Source: Hymenobacter sp. CRA2
Lineage (GTDB): Bacteria; Bacteroidota; Bacteroidia; Cytophagales; Hymenobacteraceae
NCBI RefSeq assembly: GCF_002007105.1
Contig: NZ_MVBC01000004.1
Coordinates: 186,001-250,000 of the forward strand
Reading direction: 5' to 3'
DNA: 64,000 bases
In this document: piece after piece, positions 1-9,783 of the stretch
Layout of the letters: the number at the start of each line of letters is the position of its first letter
Position numbering within the stretch: the first letter of the stretch is position 1
Position numbers and translations under genes: made by a program
Notes under the pieces: generated by a model
The model's database searches: none
Seen by the model: only the letters and a program-made list of their open reading frames with translations
Told to the model about the DNA's origin: nothing

Positions 1-82
1 ATGAGGCCGATGCCTGACAGCCAAGCCTTTACTAGCTTCTCCGAGAAGGGCCGTTAACTCACCATTTCACCGCCTCACCATC

Positions 83-721
83 TCACATTTTCCGGGCAAT
101 GATGCGGGCCGGCGCGCCGTCGGCGCCTTCGATGAGCAGGGGCAGACAGATGATTTCGTAGCGGCCCGGCGCCACAGTCAGCAGGTTCAGTCCCTCGATG
201 ACGGTAATGCCCGCCCCGAGCAAAATCTTGTGCGTATCCGCCGGGCCTACAGATAAGTAATCGACGCCCACGCAGGCCACTTGCCGCTCGCGCAGCCACT
301 CGGCCGCATCGGCGCGCACCCGCACAAAATCGGGGTTGAAGGGCGCCGTGGCCCAGGGCCGGTGCGAGTTGCGGGTGCGGAAGAGCAGCCGCTCGCCGGG
401 TTGCACGTTGGGCAGCTTCTCCAGCTCCTCGCGGGTGATGAACCGTTCGTGCTCGATTTCCACCACGCGGGCCGGGCCCATGAGCGTCTGCAGGTCGATT
501 TGGGTCACGTCGTCGCCGTCGGCCAGGAAGTGGCGCGGGGCGTCTACATGGGTGGCGGTGTGGGCGCTCAGGCTCAGTTCCGTCACGTTGGCCGGGTCGC
601 CCCAGTCCATGCTGCGCGTCGGGCGAATGTGCACGGGGGCGTTGTCGGGCCAGTGCAGCATCTGGTCGGTGATGGGCGTGGTCAGGTCCAGCCAGGGCGA
701 GGAAGTGGGGGAGTCGGACAT
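83..721 (-). CDS. Cyclase family protein (kynurenine formamidase-like metal hydrolase)
   Basis: A 212-residue protein of the cyclase / kynurenine formamidase-like family (PF04199), whose members hydrolyse amide or ester bonds with divalent metal. The family signature is visible near residue 55 as HTATHVDAPRHF, matching HxGTHxDxPxH with Ala in place of Gly. A second conserved block, VGVDYLSVGP, follows in the C-terminal half. The frame stays open to 799, but the added 26 residues are basic and unlike the family, so the ATG at 721 is chosen. No kynurenine pathway gene is nearby, so the substrate is unknown. Confidence 0.85.
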   Translation of the reverse strand: MSDSPTSSPWLDLTTPITDQMLHWPDNAPVHIRPTRSMDWGDPANVTELSLSAHTATHVDAPRHFLADGDDVTQIDLQTLMGPARVVEIEHERFITREELEKLPNVQPGERLLFRTRNSHRPWATAPFNPDFVRVRADAAEWLRERQVACVGVDYLSVGPADTHKILLGAGITVIEGLNLLTVAPGRYEIICLPLLIEGADGAPARIIARKM

Positions 722-754
722 GTTAGGTGATGGTTGGTCAAATAATAGTCGCCC

Positions 755-870
755 GTCATCCTTGATCTGGCGTACGGCGCAGGCGAAGGACCTTATCACC
801 GAAGAACGGCCGGCAGCGTAGAGTTACCGCCTGAAGTTGTAAGGTCCTTCGCTTTAAGCTCAGGATGACA
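755..870. repeat. Dispersed REP-like inverted repeat, copy 1 (degenerate)
   Basis: An imperfect inverted repeat with outer arms GTCATCCTTGA (755-765) and TCAGGATGAC (860-869), and inner arms GCGAAGGACCTTA (783-795) and TAAGGTCCTTCGC (840-852). It lies upstream of the cyclase gene and downstream of the glucosidase gene (both minus strand). The same words, AAGGTCCTTCG followed by GCTCAGGATGACA, recur compactly at 41135-41180. This suggests a chromosomal interspersed repeat rather than a gene-specific signal. Confidence 0.6.
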
Positions 871-887
871 GGATAGGTAGCGTTGCC

Positions 888-3638
<2,751 letters not shown>

Positions 3639-3740
3639 GGCGGCAAAGCAAGGACTAAGGAATAAGGAGGAATGAAGAAGCCGGATTGAGAAAGGCAGCG
3701 GGGCAGAGAAGCCACTTCGTCATTCCTCCTTCATCAACAA

Positions 3741-4559
<819 letters not shown>

Positions 4560-4870
4560 GGCTGGTATGAAAGGAGAACCTACTGCTAGACAGCAAAACC
4601 AGCCATTGGGTTACGCTGGCCGCGGCTTAGCTGGTCAGTCACAGCCGCTGTGGCAGGGCGCGGCTAGGCCGAAGTGCCCTTGGCCGCGGCCCCAACCTGC
4701 GGCCATCAGCCTGTGGATTCGGTGAAGGCGGGGCGTCCGCTTAAGGCCTATCAACTAGGGTTTTGCCGAGTCACGATGCAAGCGGAGTAAGTCGTCAATT
4801 ATCGTCCCGGGCTAAGTCTCCCGACGTTTACCGGAAATTAAATACTCTGATATTCAATAGTATAATGATT
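4560..4870. other. Non-coding gap with nothing recognised in its first 310 bp
   Basis: The interval between the divergent SDR gene and the four-gene cassette. I see no conserved frame, RNA gene or repeat here. The remaining part of the gap (4871-4965) holds the palindrome and promoter described separately. Composition shifts from GC-rich to AT-rich after about 4840, as expected for the promoter side. Confidence 0.6.
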
Positions 4871-4912
4871 ATGTATCACAAGTTTCAATAATTATTGAAA
4901 CTTGTGATACAT
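4871..4912. promoter_or_regulatory. Perfect 42-bp palindrome, probable operator of the downstream cassette
   Basis: Two 21-bp arms meet with no loop (left arm begins ATGTATCACAAGTTTCAATA) and every base is matched; symmetry stops at 4870/4913. It covers the -33 box and spacer of the promoter at 4883-4915 and ends inside the -7 box, so a bound dimer or pair of dimers should block RNA polymerase. The second cassette gene encodes a GbsR/MarR-type winged-helix protein, the obvious candidate ligand. That link is inference. Confidence 0.8.
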
Positions 4913-4915
4913 TTG
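4883..4915 (+). promoter_or_regulatory. Bacteroidota-type promoter of the cassette
   Basis: TTTC at 4883-4886, a 21-bp spacer, and TACATTTG at 4908-4915, matching the -7 consensus TAnnTTTG exactly. Transcription would start near 4920, leaving about 45 nt before the ATG at 4966. The promoter is embedded in the palindrome. Confidence 0.7.
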
Positions 4916-4965
4916 AAGCGAACAACGGGTAAGCACATTCTTTCATCTGCAAAGCTTCACCAGCT

Positions 4966-5901
4966 ATGGGCCGTACGCGCATTGTTTTGGCCGGGGGAAC
5001 GGGGTTTCTGGGCCAATGTCTGATTAAGTACTACCGCCAGCCCGACGTCGATATCGTGGTGCTGGCGCGCGAGCCGCTGCCGCCTTACGCCAACGTGAGC
5101 TACGTGGGCTGGGACGGGCGCACGGTGGGGGAGTGGGCCGCTGAGCTGGAAGGCGCCGACGTACTCATCAACCTAGCTGGGCGCACCGTGGATTGCCGCT
5201 ACAATACGGCCAACCGTCGTGAAATCATTGCCAGCCGGGTGGAAAGCACCCGGGCCCTGGGCGCCGCCGTGGCGGCCTGCCGCCGCCCGCCGCGCCTATG
5301 GCTGAACGCGTCCACGGCTACCATCTACGAGCACACCGACGCGGACCGGCCCGCCAACACCGAGGCCGACGGCGTCATCGGGCGGGGCTTTTCGGTGGAA
5401 GTGGCCCGGGTCTGGGAAGAGGCGTTCTGGAGCTGCGTGGCGCCCCAGACGCGGCGCATCGCCCTGCGCACGGCTATTGTGCTCGGCGCCGACGGCGGCG
5501 CGTTTCCCACGCTGACGCAGCTGGCTAAGTGGGGCCTGTGCACGCCCCAGGGCTCGGGCGAGCAGTGGATCAGCTGGATTCACGAGCGGGACTTCTGCCG
5601 CGCCGTCGATTTTTTGCGCCGGCACCCCGAAGCCAGCGGCACCTTCAACGTGTGTGCCCCTAATCCGCTGCCCAACCGCGACTTCAACGCCCTGCTGGCC
5701 GAGGAGCTGCGGCCCTTGGTGCGCCTGCCCCAGCCCGAGTGGCTGCTGGAAGTGGGCGCGCTGATGCTGCAAACCGAGACCGAGCTTATCCTGAAAAGCC
5801 GCAAGGTGTACCCGCAGCGCCTGTTGGAATGGGGCTTCGACTTTCAATTTCCCACCTGCGCGGCGGCTCTCGCCGACCTTCTACGTACAGTAGACGCGTA
5901 A
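4966..5901 (+). CDS. TIGR01777-family NAD(P)-binding epimerase-like protein
   Basis: A 311-residue extended SDR. The N-terminal GGTGFLGQCL is the Rossmann glycine motif. The middle has LINLAGRTVDCRY and an SR(x)ESTR block followed by WLNASTATIY, typical of the TIGR01777 (YfcH/SulA-like) group. A C-terminal DUF1731-like segment (EWLLEVGALMLQTETELILKSR) completes the family length. Members are predicted nucleotide-sugar epimerases or oxidoreductases but their substrates are largely unknown. It is first in a run of four plus-strand genes with gaps of at most 34 bp, so co-transcription is likely. Confidence 0.9.
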   Translation: MGRTRIVLAGGTGFLGQCLIKYYRQPDVDIVVLAREPLPPYANVSYVGWDGRTVGEWAAELEGADVLINLAGRTVDCRYNTANRREIIASRVESTRALGAAVAACRRPPRLWLNASTATIYEHTDADRPANTEADGVIGRGFSVEVARVWEEAFWSCVAPQTRRIALRTAIVLGADGGAFPTLTQLAKWGLCTPQGSGEQWISWIHERDFCRAVDFLRRHPEASGTFNVCAPNPLPNRDFNALLAEELRPLVRLPQPEWLLEVGALMLQTETELILKSRKVYPQRLLEWGFDFQFPTCAAALADLLRTVDA

Positions 5902-5935
5902 CTTTCGCGTTCCGCCGACCTTTTCCTCCCGACCC

Positions 5936-6478
5936 TTGACCGAGCAACCCGACCTCACGCCCACGCCGCCGACTCCACTGGAGCAAGCCAAAACGCAGTT
6001 TATTCAGCTGTGGGGTGCTTCCGCGGCCAACTGGGGCATCAACCGTACCATGGCCCAGATGCACGCCCTGCTGCTGGTGTCGCCCGAGCCGCTGAGCACC
6101 GAGGACCTGATGACGCAGCTGCAGATTTCGCGCGGCAATGCCAGCATGACGGTGCGCGACCTGATCGACTGGGGCTTGGTGTACAAGGAGTTGCGGGCGG
6201 GGGAGCGGCGCGAGTTCTACGTGGCCGAAAAAGACATGCTGCAGGTCACGCGCTGCATCATCCGGGAGCGGAAGCGCCGCGAACTGGACGCCATGAAGCG
6301 CAGCCTCGATCAGCTTGCCACCCTGCCCGGCGACGAAAACGACCCGAATTACCGCGAGTTTCACCGCACCCTCACCGACATCCAGCAGATAGCCGACGGC
6401 GCCGACCGGGTGTTGGGCGGGCTGATGCGCGCCGAGCGCAACTGGTTCCTCGACAAATTCCTGCGGCTGTTCATGTAG
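5936..6478 (+). CDS. GbsR/MarR-family transcriptional regulator
   Basis: A 180-residue winged-helix regulator. The HTH lies around residues 60-90 (LSTEDLMTQLQISRGNASMTVRDLIDWGL) with a wing near RAGERREFYVAEKDML. The long helical C-terminus is typical of GbsR-like proteins that dimerise. The start is a TTG at 5936, because the first in-frame ATG (6049) would remove the first helix. It lies between an epimerase-like gene and a membrane-SRPBCC gene. Its likely role is autoregulation through the 42-bp palindrome at 4871-4912, inferred from location only. Confidence 0.87.
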   Translation: MTEQPDLTPTPPTPLEQAKTQFIQLWGASAANWGINRTMAQMHALLLVSPEPLSTEDLMTQLQISRGNASMTVRDLIDWGLVYKELRAGERREFYVAEKDMLQVTRCIIRERKRRELDAMKRSLDQLATLPGDENDPNYREFHRTLTDIQQIADGADRVLGGLMRAERNWFLDKFLRLFM

Positions 6479-6511
6479 AGCAGCTATTCCCTCACTTCCT
6501 GGCCTGGTTTT

Positions 6512-7618
6512 ATGGAAACCGACGAGCCGCGGCTGCCCGAGCAGCCCAGCGGGCAGCTCCCTGCATCCCATTTTCCCGCCTCCCTGACGCCGCCGGAGGC
6601 GCCCGGCGACTCCCAGCTGCCACCGGAAGCGGCCGGCCCGGCGCGGTCCTGGCTGACGGGCACGGTGTGGGGCTGCGCCCTGCTGGCGGTGGGCGGCGGC
6701 GCCGTGCTCATGGTACTGCTCACGGCCCTGTCGACCAACGGCTTCCGGCAGTACGGCTTCATGGTGTTCGTCTCGGCGCCGTTTCTCTGCGGGCTGGTCA
6801 CCAACATCCTGTTTGTGTGGCTCAACCCCGAGCGGCCTACCCGCAACGGCGCCGTTGCCGGGGCGGTGGTCACGCTGCTTACGGTGCAAACGGCTCTGGC
6901 CCTGATGGTAGCCTCGGCGCTGGAGGGCATGATTTGCGTGTTGATGGCCGCGCCCCTGGCTTTGCTGGCCGCCTGGGCGGGCGCCTTAGTGGGCGCCGCG
7001 GGGCACCGGGCCGGGCTCGAACGGCACCGCGTGCCGGTCTTGTCGCTGCTGGTGCTGCTGTACCCGGTGGGGCAGCTGGTAGAGATGCAGCACAGCGGGC
7101 CCCCGAAGCCGCACCGCGTCAGCACCCGGCTGCGCGTGCGGGCCACACCCGAGCAGGTGTGGCGGGTACTGATTGGGCCCGTGCAGTACCCCACGGCGGT
7201 GGGGCCGTTCTTCCGAGCTGGGGTGGCCTACCCCCTCAGCACGGCTGTTCAGCTGGATAGTGCCGGGCGCCGCACGCTGACGTGCGCGTATTCGCAGGGG
7301 CGGGCCCACTTGCCTATCACGGGGTGGCAGCCGGGGCGGGAGCTGGCCTTTCAGATTCCGAACACGCCGGCGCCGATGCGGGAGTTGAGCCCGTACCCCC
7401 GGATTCACGCGCCGCACCTGCACGGCTACTTCAGCGTCGACCGCGGCACCTTCCGCCTGCTGCCGCAGCCCGACGGCAGCACCGTGCTCGAAGCCACCAC
7501 GGTGTACCGCCACAGCATCGGCCCGCGCGCTTACTGGCAGCTGTGGAGCGACTACCTGCTCGACGACATGCACCAGCGCGTGCTCACCGCCCTCAAAACC
7601 CAAGCTGAACATGAGTAG
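6512..7618 (+). CDS. Membrane protein with C-terminal SRPBCC (START-like) domain
   Basis: 368 residues in two parts. After a Pro-rich cytoplasmic start, about five hydrophobic segments lie between residues ~48 and ~190. From residue ~205 on there is a soluble domain with the SRPBCC/polyketide-cyclase pattern: THRLRVRATPEQVWRVL-like first strand and helix, LSxxVQLDSAGRRTL, and a long C-terminal helix LDDMHQRVLTAL. SRPBCC domains bind hydrophobic ligands, so the protein may hold or pass on a lipophilic substrate at the membrane. Its last 8 bases overlap the next gene. The fusion of membrane helices to SRPBCC is uncommon. Confidence 0.78.
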   Translation: METDEPRLPEQPSGQLPASHFPASLTPPEAPGDSQLPPEAAGPARSWLTGTVWGCALLAVGGGAVLMVLLTALSTNGFRQYGFMVFVSAPFLCGLVTNILFVWLNPERPTRNGAVAGAVVTLLTVQTALALMVASALEGMICVLMAAPLALLAAWAGALVGAAGHRAGLERHRVPVLSLLVLLYPVGQLVEMQHSGPPKPHRVSTRLRVRATPEQVWRVLIGPVQYPTAVGPFFRAGVAYPLSTAVQLDSAGRRTLTCAYSQGRAHLPITGWQPGRELAFQIPNTPAPMRELSPYPRIHAPHLHGYFSVDRGTFRLLPQPDGSTVLEATTVYRHSIGPRAYWQLWSDYLLDDMHQRVLTALKTQAEHE

Positions 7619-8435
7619 CCGCGTACTGGAGCGGCCGCGCCAGGCGCGCCGCCGCACCGCCCACGACATTGTCCCCACGGCCGAGCTGTTCGAAACCGGC
7701 TTTGTGCGCAACCTCTTCAATCAGCTGGCCCCGAATTACCACTGGCACGAGCAAATGGCCTGCGGGCTGACCAACCGCTGGCGCCGCGAAGCTGTGGACC
7801 TGCTGCCGGCCCTACCGCCGGCCAGCGTCGTTATCGACCTGATGAGCGGCGGGGGTGAAATGTGGCCTGCTCTGCGCCAGCGCCTTGGCCCTGCGGCGCA
7901 GGTGCACGCCGTGGATTTTGCGCCAGCCATGCTCGCCCAAGCCCGCGCCCGGCAGCAACAGGCCGCGCAGTACGCCCGCACCACCCTGCACCACGCCGAT
8001 GCCCTGACTTGCCCGCTGCCCGACGAGGCCGCCGATGCGCTGGTGTGCGGCTTTGGGCTAAAAACGCTGGCTGCCACCGATTTTGAGCCGTTGGCGCGCG
8101 AAACGCGGCGGCTGTTGCGTCCCGGCGGCAGCTTCGTGCTGCTGGAGCTGACGCTGCCGCGGCACGGCTGGCGGCGGGCTGCCTTCATGCGCTACCTGCG
8201 CCTGGTACTGCCGCTGATAGCGTGGCTGAGCCGGGGCCGCGCCGCGCTGCACCGCTACCTGCCGTTTTACGCTCATTCTTTTGCCAACCTCGACGCCGTG
8301 GAAGGTGCCTTTCACGTGGCGGGCTTCGAACAGGTGCGACAGGTGCCGCTGCTGTTGGGCTGCGCCACGGCGTTGGTAGGGCGGAAGCCGGAAGAGCTTG
8401 TTGGGCAAGGCTTAGACTTCGGCGTGAGCGAATGA
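7611..8435 (+). CDS. Class I SAM-dependent methyltransferase, UbiE/COQ5-like
   Basis: 274 residues with methyltransferase motif I as VIDLMSGGGEMWPAL (usual DxGxGxG shifted to DLMSGGG) and the acidic residue of motif II in VHAVDFAPAMLAQA. FGLKTLAATDF and LRPGGSFVLLELTLP follow, and a C-terminal helical lid shows the UbiE/menaquinone-methylase pattern. Early NLFNQLAPNYHWHEQMACGL also matches that group. The start overlaps the SRPBCC gene by 8 bp, so translation is probably coupled. It is unlikely to be the housekeeping menG, since no quinone genes surround it. A small lipophilic acceptor is a reasonable guess. Confidence 0.85.
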   Translation: MSSRVLERPRQARRRTAHDIVPTAELFETGFVRNLFNQLAPNYHWHEQMACGLTNRWRREAVDLLPALPPASVVIDLMSGGGEMWPALRQRLGPAAQVHAVDFAPAMLAQARARQQQAAQYARTTLHHADALTCPLPDEAADALVCGFGLKTLAATDFEPLARETRRLLRPGGSFVLLELTLPRHGWRRAAFMRYLRLVLPLIAWLSRGRAALHRYLPFYAHSFANLDAVEGAFHVAGFEQVRQVPLLLGCATALVGRKPEELVGQGLDFGVSE

Positions 8436-8507
8436 TCCTTAGGATGTAGAAAAGCGCAGTTCCCTCAGGTTCAGGAGCTTGAATGGTTGGTGCCGGAGGC
8501 AACTCAA

Positions 8508-8672
8508 TCAGCGCCGGTTCACGGGTTTGCTCCGCGAGAATATGGCGGCAGTTGGCAGCGTACCTGGCTGCTCGCGGTGCAGGCCGGTGGTGTCCGTCAG
8601 GGCGTGCAGGAAGGCCATGAGGTCCTGCTTGTCGCGGGCTGTGAGGGTGAGCTTATCGAATGGCAGGGTTAA
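8508..8672 (-). pseudogene. 3' remnant of a cytochrome-c-peroxidase-like gene
   Basis: The minus strand encodes 54 residues ending at a TGA (8508-8510). LPFDKLTLTARDKQDLMAFL followed by HALTD resembles the extreme C-terminus of di-haem cytochrome c peroxidases, where LT..EK.DL.AFL.ALT is conserved. There is no start codon and no haem motif. Coding similarity stops abruptly near 8672, exactly where a plus-strand gene remnant begins. The full-length family is over 300 residues, so more than 80% is missing. Confidence 0.65.
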
Positions 8673-9060
8673 CGGCTACAGCATCTACTGCCGCGTGTAC
8701 CGCGAGTACTGGGACTGGGTGCAGAAGCGCAACGCCGAGCGCTACCAGAACACCGTGCAGCACGGCAAAAACTACGACGCCAAGAACATGCTGCACGTCT
8801 TTCGACTCCTGCAGATGGCCGAGGAAATTGCCCGCGAAGGCGCGTTGCGCGTGCGCCGCCCCAACCGGGAGTTTCTGCTGCAAATCCGCCGCGGCGAGTT
8901 CGAATACGCCGATCTGGTAGCGCAAGCCGAGGAGCAGGTGGCCCGCGTCGACGCCGCCTTCGCCGCCAGCCACCTGCCCGGTGAGCCCGACCGCGCCGCC
9001 GTCGAGCAGCTGCTCATCGACACGCGGCAGCGCTTCTACGCCGAACGCAGCAAGGGCTGA
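8671..9060 (+). pseudogene. 3' remnant of a nucleotidyltransferase (RlaP/PF10127-like) gene
   Basis: 129 codons beginning NGYSIYCRVYREYWDWV and running through HGKNYDAKNMLHVFRLLQMA to RRPNREFLLQIRRGEFEY. This is the helical C-terminal half of predicted pol-beta-type nucleotidyltransferases of the RlaP/YcgL-like group. The catalytic N-terminal half (GSxxxG, DxD) is absent. The frame stays open upstream to 8479, but that part reads the antisense of the peroxidase fragment and is not nucleotidyltransferase-like. A protein could in theory start in the open part, but it would be catalytically dead. Confidence 0.7.
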
Positions 9061-9076
9061 ACCCGACGCCACCGAC

Positions 9077-9122
9077 CAAAAACCAACCGGGGCCGCACCC
9101 ACCCGAAGGTGAATGCGGCCCC
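9077..9122 (-). terminator. Rho-independent-like terminator of the small secreted gene
   Basis: The 9-bp stem GGGGCCGCA (9089-9097) / TGCGGCCCC (9114-9122). On the minus strand it is followed within a few bases by a T-run (complement of 9077-9083). It lies about 30 bp after the stop of the gene at 9150. Confidence 0.55.
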
Positions 9123-9149
9123 GACCGAGAGGACCCTGAAAGCGGGTGC

Positions 9150-9401
9150 TTAGAAGCGGGTGGTGGTGTGCGCGGCCCGCGTGCTGCTTGCTTTGCTGCG
9201 CTTGATTTTGCCGGCCTTGCTGCGGCTGTGGCGCTTGGCGAATTTCCAGCCTTTGTAGCGCTTGTAGTTGGGGCGGTGCGTGTACACGCGGCCTTTCATT
9301 TTGGCCCGGGCGTAGGCGCTGATGCGGGCAGCCTCGGCGGGGGCAGTGGAGGCAATGCTGCTAACAAGCAGCGCGAAGCAGAGAAGCAGGATGCGGATCA
9401 T
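9150..9401 (-). CDS. Small basic secreted protein of a THRPNY family (copy 1)
   Basis: 83 residues starting at the ATG at 9401. The frame is open to 9518, but only from 9401 does it begin with a good signal peptide (MIRILLLCFALLVSSIAST followed by APAEAA). The mature part is short and strongly basic, with KMKGRVYTHRPNYKRYKG followed by a Lys/Arg/Ser-rich tail. The core matches the second small protein at 20801 (KMNGRSHTHRPNYSRYHG). I do not recognise a named family. Export and high positive charge suggest a periplasmic or surface role, perhaps binding LPS, polysaccharide or nucleic acid. That is speculation. Confidence 0.72.
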   Translation of the reverse strand: MIRILLLCFALLVSSIASTAPAEAARISAYARAKMKGRVYTHRPNYKRYKGWKFAKRHSRSKAGKIKRSKASSTRAAHTTTRF

Positions 9402-9783
9402 CGGAGAGAAGGGTTGTGGTGTAGGGCTTAAACTTGTTTGGCCTAATGAAAATTGTGTGCCAGCTTCTGCAGCTGCAAAGAAAAAAGTTCCCGGTTGAGC
9501 TTGGGCTTTAGTTGTCATGATGAATTATAGTGTTGATTGTCAACAAAATATTTTTTATTCGAGTCAATGCCGATAGCGATACAAAATTCTGGGAGCAGCT
9601 AAAAATCAGCTGCGCAGGCACCGCAGAATGGTGAAAATCCGGGAGCGGCTCCGGCGCGCGGCGGCTTTTTTCGGGGTCGTAGTGTGGAATTCCGGGCCGG
9701 GGCGCATCCCCTAAATGAAGTTGCCCGGCCGGCTGGCCACCGGCGGCGGCCTCGGATTCTGCCACGCGCTACCACCGTCACCC
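9402..9783. other. Divergent intergenic region
   Basis: 382 bp separating the small secreted gene (minus) from the A2M-like gene (plus). An AT-rich core (about 9520-9590) contains GTTGATTGTCAAC, a small inverted repeat (GTTGA..TCAAC). I found no exact TAnnTTTG for either gene and no further coding frame that looks real. Confidence 0.5.

Noticed and set aside
1-57. Possible C-terminal end of an upstream plus-strand gene
   Set aside because: Frame 1 is open to a TAA at 55-57 (18 codons, MRPMPDSQAFTSFSEKGR), but it is far too short to judge and its composition is uninformative.
3664-3731. 12-bp inverted repeat AAGGAGGAATGA / TCATTCCTCCTT
   Set aside because: It is located between the glucosidase start and SDR stop, with a long loop and no T-run. 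Probably incidental.
8479-8670. N-terminal part of an apparent 193-residue plus-strand protein
   Set aside because: This stretch is the antisense of the peroxidase remnant. Only the part from 8671 is nucleotidyltransferase-like, so it is a junction artefact, not a protein start.
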